DNA of 54,060 nucleotides, taken from positions 1 to 54,060 of the forward strand of contig CAKRRN010000013.1 of NCBI GenBank assembly GCA_934394435.1, given 5' to 3'. Under the pieces are notes generated by a model, which did not search any database, was not told the origin of the DNA, and worked only from the letters and a program-made list of their open reading frames with translations. Shown piece by piece: positions 52,103 to 54,060 of this stretch; position 1 is the stretch's first letter; each line of letters begins with the position of its first letter. Both the position numbers and the translations under genes were made by a program. The stretch is from an uncultured Bacteroidaceae bacterium (lineage in GTDB: Bacteria > Bacteroidota > Bacteroidia > Bacteroidales > Bacteroidaceae).

Positions 52103-53218
52103 ATGATGAAGGCAGAAGCATATGAGGCGCTCGATCCAAAATGTCAGATGTTTATCGATGAGTACGATGCCAAGCGCGAGGATCTTATGCGCCTAAAGGA
52201 TACTGTTTTGGATGCAATCAGAAAAACCGTACGGGAGAGTGGGGTGGTGGTCACAGCCATTGACGGACGAGTGAAGGAAAGAAATAGCCTAATCGGTAAA
52301 CTTCTGCGCAAAGGACACAAGTACAACAGCCTGTCAGACATCACGGATCTGGTGGGAGTGCGTATCATCACTCTTTTTGGCGATGATGTAGACAAAGTCG
52401 CCACCTTCATGTCCAGACTCTTCCATGCAGACTGGACAGAATCTGTAGACAAACGCACTGTCCATGAGCTGACAAGTTTTGGCTACAACTCGCTCCATTA
52501 CGTGGTGAGTATCCCCAAGACGATGTGTGCGAACAACCTACCAGAGTCACTCTGCAGTGTGAGGTTCGAGATACAGATGCGTTCCACACTCCAGCACGCA
52601 TGGGCAGAGATGGAACACGACATCGGCTATAAGAGTAAGGTGGGCACTCCACCCGAATACCAGAGAATGCTGGGTCGCTTGGCAGGAATGCTCGAACTGT
52701 GCGATGAGGAGTTCGAGCGCATACGTGTCAGTGTGGCAGACTATCGTCGGCGTATGGAGGCACTCATCGACAAGGGAAAACTCTCTGAGGTGCCTCTCAA
52801 CGAGGATACTTTTGCCAAATATGTGGAAATGAAACCTTTTGACAGGTTGACGCGACGTATTGCATCTATCAACCAGGGCGAGATAAGAGAGATGACTCTC
52901 ATGCCATTCCTTCCCCTGCTCCTCGATATCGGACTGCATAACCTCCAGGATGTGGAGGATTTCGTGAAGGAGAATGAGAATGATGCTTATCTGCTGGCCA
53001 TGAGACAGCTGGCAGACGTTGATATAGATATCGTTTCCTCCACTGTCGCCTTGCAAAACCTTGTTCTTGTACACGCCCTCAAGAGCGGTGGCGGAGTGGC
53101 AGGTCTGACTCATATCTACGATCTACTCAACGGAAGTTCTGTACATAACAGGCAACTGGCGGAGTTCCTTTATCGTCAAGTCTCTGCTTTACCCTTCATG
53201 AACAGATTTTCTTCATAA
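52103..53218 (+). CDS. RelA/SpoT-domain (p)ppGpp synthetase-like protein
   Basis: 371 residues from ATG 52103 (a second ATG follows directly; the frame is open back to 52022). The RelA/SpoT synthetase domain (about 25-210) shows VKERNSLIGKLLRKGHKYNS, ITDLVGVRIITLFGDDVDKV, LTSFGYNSLHYVVSIPK and RFEIQMRSTLQHAWAEMEHD followed by IGYKS. These match the GTP-binding and pyrophosphate-transfer motifs of small alarmone synthetases. There is no HD hydrolase domain and no TGS or ACT domain, so it should only make alarmones. About 160 further residues form an uncharacterised helical tail (MRRMEALIDKGKLSEV-like, then LLLDIGLHNLQDVEDFVKEN). It follows the phosphatase gene by 111 bp on the same strand. Its 3' end overlaps the convergent unknown gene by 23 bp. 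Confidence 0.88.
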   Translation: MMKAEAYEALDPKCQMFIDEYDAKREDLMRLKDTVLDAIRKTVRESGVVVTAIDGRVKERNSLIGKLLRKGHKYNSLSDITDLVGVRIITLFGDDVDKVATFMSRLFHADWTESVDKRTVHELTSFGYNSLHYVVSIPKTMCANNLPESLCSVRFEIQMRSTLQHAWAEMEHDIGYKSKVGTPPEYQRMLGRLAGMLELCDEEFERIRVSVADYRRRMEALIDKGKLSEVPLNEDTFAKYVEMKPFDRLTRRIASINQGEIREMTLMPFLPLLLDIGLHNLQDVEDFVKENENDAYLLAMRQLADVDIDIVSSTVALQNLVLVHALKSGGGVAGLTHIYDLLNGSSVHNRQLAEFLYRQVSALPFMNRFSS

Positions 53219-53888
53219 TCTGCCTTTTTGCTGATAAAAGTCCAGGAGACAAAGCCTCTTGCTCCAACATATTCAGTGTTCTCTTGAGCTCTTCAAGGAG
53301 TTCTGGATAATATTTCATATGCTCGTAGGCAAGTTTTATACAATAGGCACGGATAGCATAGGGCTGGGCACAGGCTGTAATCTTGTCCATGCAGAAGTCG
53401 ATGAAGTCTGAACGGAGGGAATCTTCCTCGAAAGGTTGGCGGAGAAGAAGCTTGAGCATTAAGCGGCACTTGCCAATATGCTTCTCTTTCATCACTCGCT
53501 CTATTAAGTCATCATGCTTGCTGTAAAGCCACTCATTGTTGGTTAAGTCAAAATGAGACAGGGCATGCAAGGCGTTGAATGCCACCCGGTCGTTCTCATC
53601 GAAAGTAAGCTGATATAACTCCTCCTTCCGATGGTCATTTTCCTTGCCTTGTGTCATACAGCATATCTCACTGATGCCGCTCATTCCTATTTTGCCCAAC
53701 AGCTCTTCTCTCATACTCTTCAATGAATGTATTTTGGAGTCATTCTTTTTATTACCTGTACACATGTCTTTATATTCGATATTATAAATTTTAAGACAAT
53801 AGTTTAGAAGTTTTGAACTAAAGCCATTATGCTTACCAAACTGATCTTTACTCTTAGGACTTGATAAATACTCACGAATATAAGGCAT
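53196..53888 (-). CDS. Unknown 230-residue helical protein
   Basis: No family was recognised. The protein is soluble with charged N-terminal residues (MPYIREYLSSPKSKDQFGKH), a CysCys pair in EICCMTQGKENDHRKEE, and a C-terminal half of repeated amphipathic helices (FNALHALSHFDLTNNEW, CRLMLKLLLRQPFEEDSLRS, YAIRAYCIKLAYEHMKYYP) that resemble HEAT- or ARM-like repeats. The start is uncertain: the same frame continues upstream for 15 more sense codons (KNQKKKYASYSKSER) to an in-frame TGA, beyond which ATGGGAGAAAATAGA would give a further start in frame. The 5' end may therefore be damaged or use a non-ATG start. A copy of the dispersed repeat lies about 70 bp upstream. The 3' end overlaps the synthetase gene by 23 bp. 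Confidence 0.6.
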   Translation of the reverse strand: MPYIREYLSSPKSKDQFGKHNGFSSKLLNYCLKIYNIEYKDMCTGNKKNDSKIHSLKSMREELLGKIGMSGISEICCMTQGKENDHRKEELYQLTFDENDRVAFNALHALSHFDLTNNEWLYSKHDDLIERVMKEKHIGKCRLMLKLLLRQPFEEDSLRSDFIDFCMDKITACAQPYAIRAYCIKLAYEHMKYYPELLEELKRTLNMLEQEALSPGLLSAKRQIMKKICS

Positions 53889-53954
53889 TCGTTCAGACTT
53901 ACTGTAAGAAGCGTACTTCTTTTTTTGATTCTTTCATCTATTTTCTCCCATTTA

Positions 53955-54060
53955 ACTCAAATCGGTCATTAGACCGAAACATGGATAGTTCTTACCAATC
54001 CCTATCAGCCTTTCTTCCGGCATCTTGTTTCCAGACTTGTCTTGGCATAGTGGACTATGC
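53955..54060. repeat. Dispersed modular repeat, copy D (runs off the window)
   Basis: Contains the palindrome TCGGTCATTAGACCGA (53962-53977) followed by the outer module. Bases 53981-54044 are identical over 64 bp to the reverse complement of 25243-25306. A GCATAGT/ACTATGC hairpin begins near 54045. Relative to copy B a 19-base segment is missing between the palindrome and the module. The copy continues beyond the right edge. Confidence 0.75.

Overview
The window looks like a chromosomal segment of a member of the Bacteroidales, probably a Prevotella-like genus. The evidence is Bacteroidetes-type -7 boxes (TAnnTTTG) in front of most transcription units, a type III glutamine synthetase, an L,L-diaminopimelate aminotransferase, an outer-membrane BtuB plus BtuG-like vitamin B12 uptake locus, a type IX secretion C-terminal signal, and a threonine operon in which a phosphoglycerate-mutase-like protein sits where a homoserine kinase is needed. 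No rRNA or CRISPR array was seen. Genus placement is inference.

Layout. 1-4.4 kb: edge of an integrated or otherwise foreign region on the minus strand. It holds the start of a CHC2-type primase gene, a helicase/primase-associated protein (DUF3987-like), a 25-bp perfect inverted repeat around an AT-rich core, a conserved small protein, a coupled two-gene operon of unknown function and the 3' remnant of a DNA methyltransferase gene. It ends beside a tRNA-Val(CAC). 4.5-14 kb: asnB, a GH106-like alpha-L-rhamnosidase, pfkA, a dispersed intergenic repeat and a GH66 dextranase-like enzyme. 14.2-14.7 kb: a five-tRNA operon (Val-Arg-Tyr-Gly-Asp). 15-20 kb: a PAP2 phosphatase fused to a barrel-like domain, radA, and a convergent FAD-dependent dehydrogenase. 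19.7-25 kb: the threonine operon thrA, proposed homoserine kinase, thrC. 25-27 kb: a repeat and an alanine/sodium symporter. 27.3-35.7 kb: a cobalamin riboswitch followed by btuB, btuG-like, a PKD-type surface lipoprotein and a 1125-residue multidomain protein with a BtuG-like propeller and a type IX secretion tail. 36-43 kb, minus strand: dapF-dapL-glnN and aguA-aguB. 43-46.6 kb: Nif3-like protein, zinc-ribbon coiled-coil protein, GH20 hexosaminidase. 47.3-53.2 kb: STAS protein, SLC13/RCK transporter, Cache-PP2C-HATPase phosphatase and a (p)ppGpp synthetase-like protein, followed by a convergent unknown gene and another repeat copy.

The least expected material is non-coding. A modular, MITE-like repeat family has copies around 4.24-4.37, 11.47-12.02, 25.06-25.64, 46.71-47.23 and 53.96-54.06 kb. 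Several copies have inverted ends of about 24 bp. Two copies carry a tandem array of 22-nt hairpin units in which six-base arms are kept while the ten-base loop differs between copies. A separate palindromic array lies downstream of the B12 locus at 35.81-35.89 kb.

Two clusters stand out functionally. The B12 locus encodes both a lipid-anchored BtuG-like propeller and what appears to be a type IX-secreted protein with a related propeller. The 47-53 kb cluster joins partner-switching parts (STAS, PP2C phosphatase, HATPase), a ligand-sensing Cache domain, an anion transporter and an alarmone synthetase in one collinear run. All family names come from reading the translated sequences; no searches were run.
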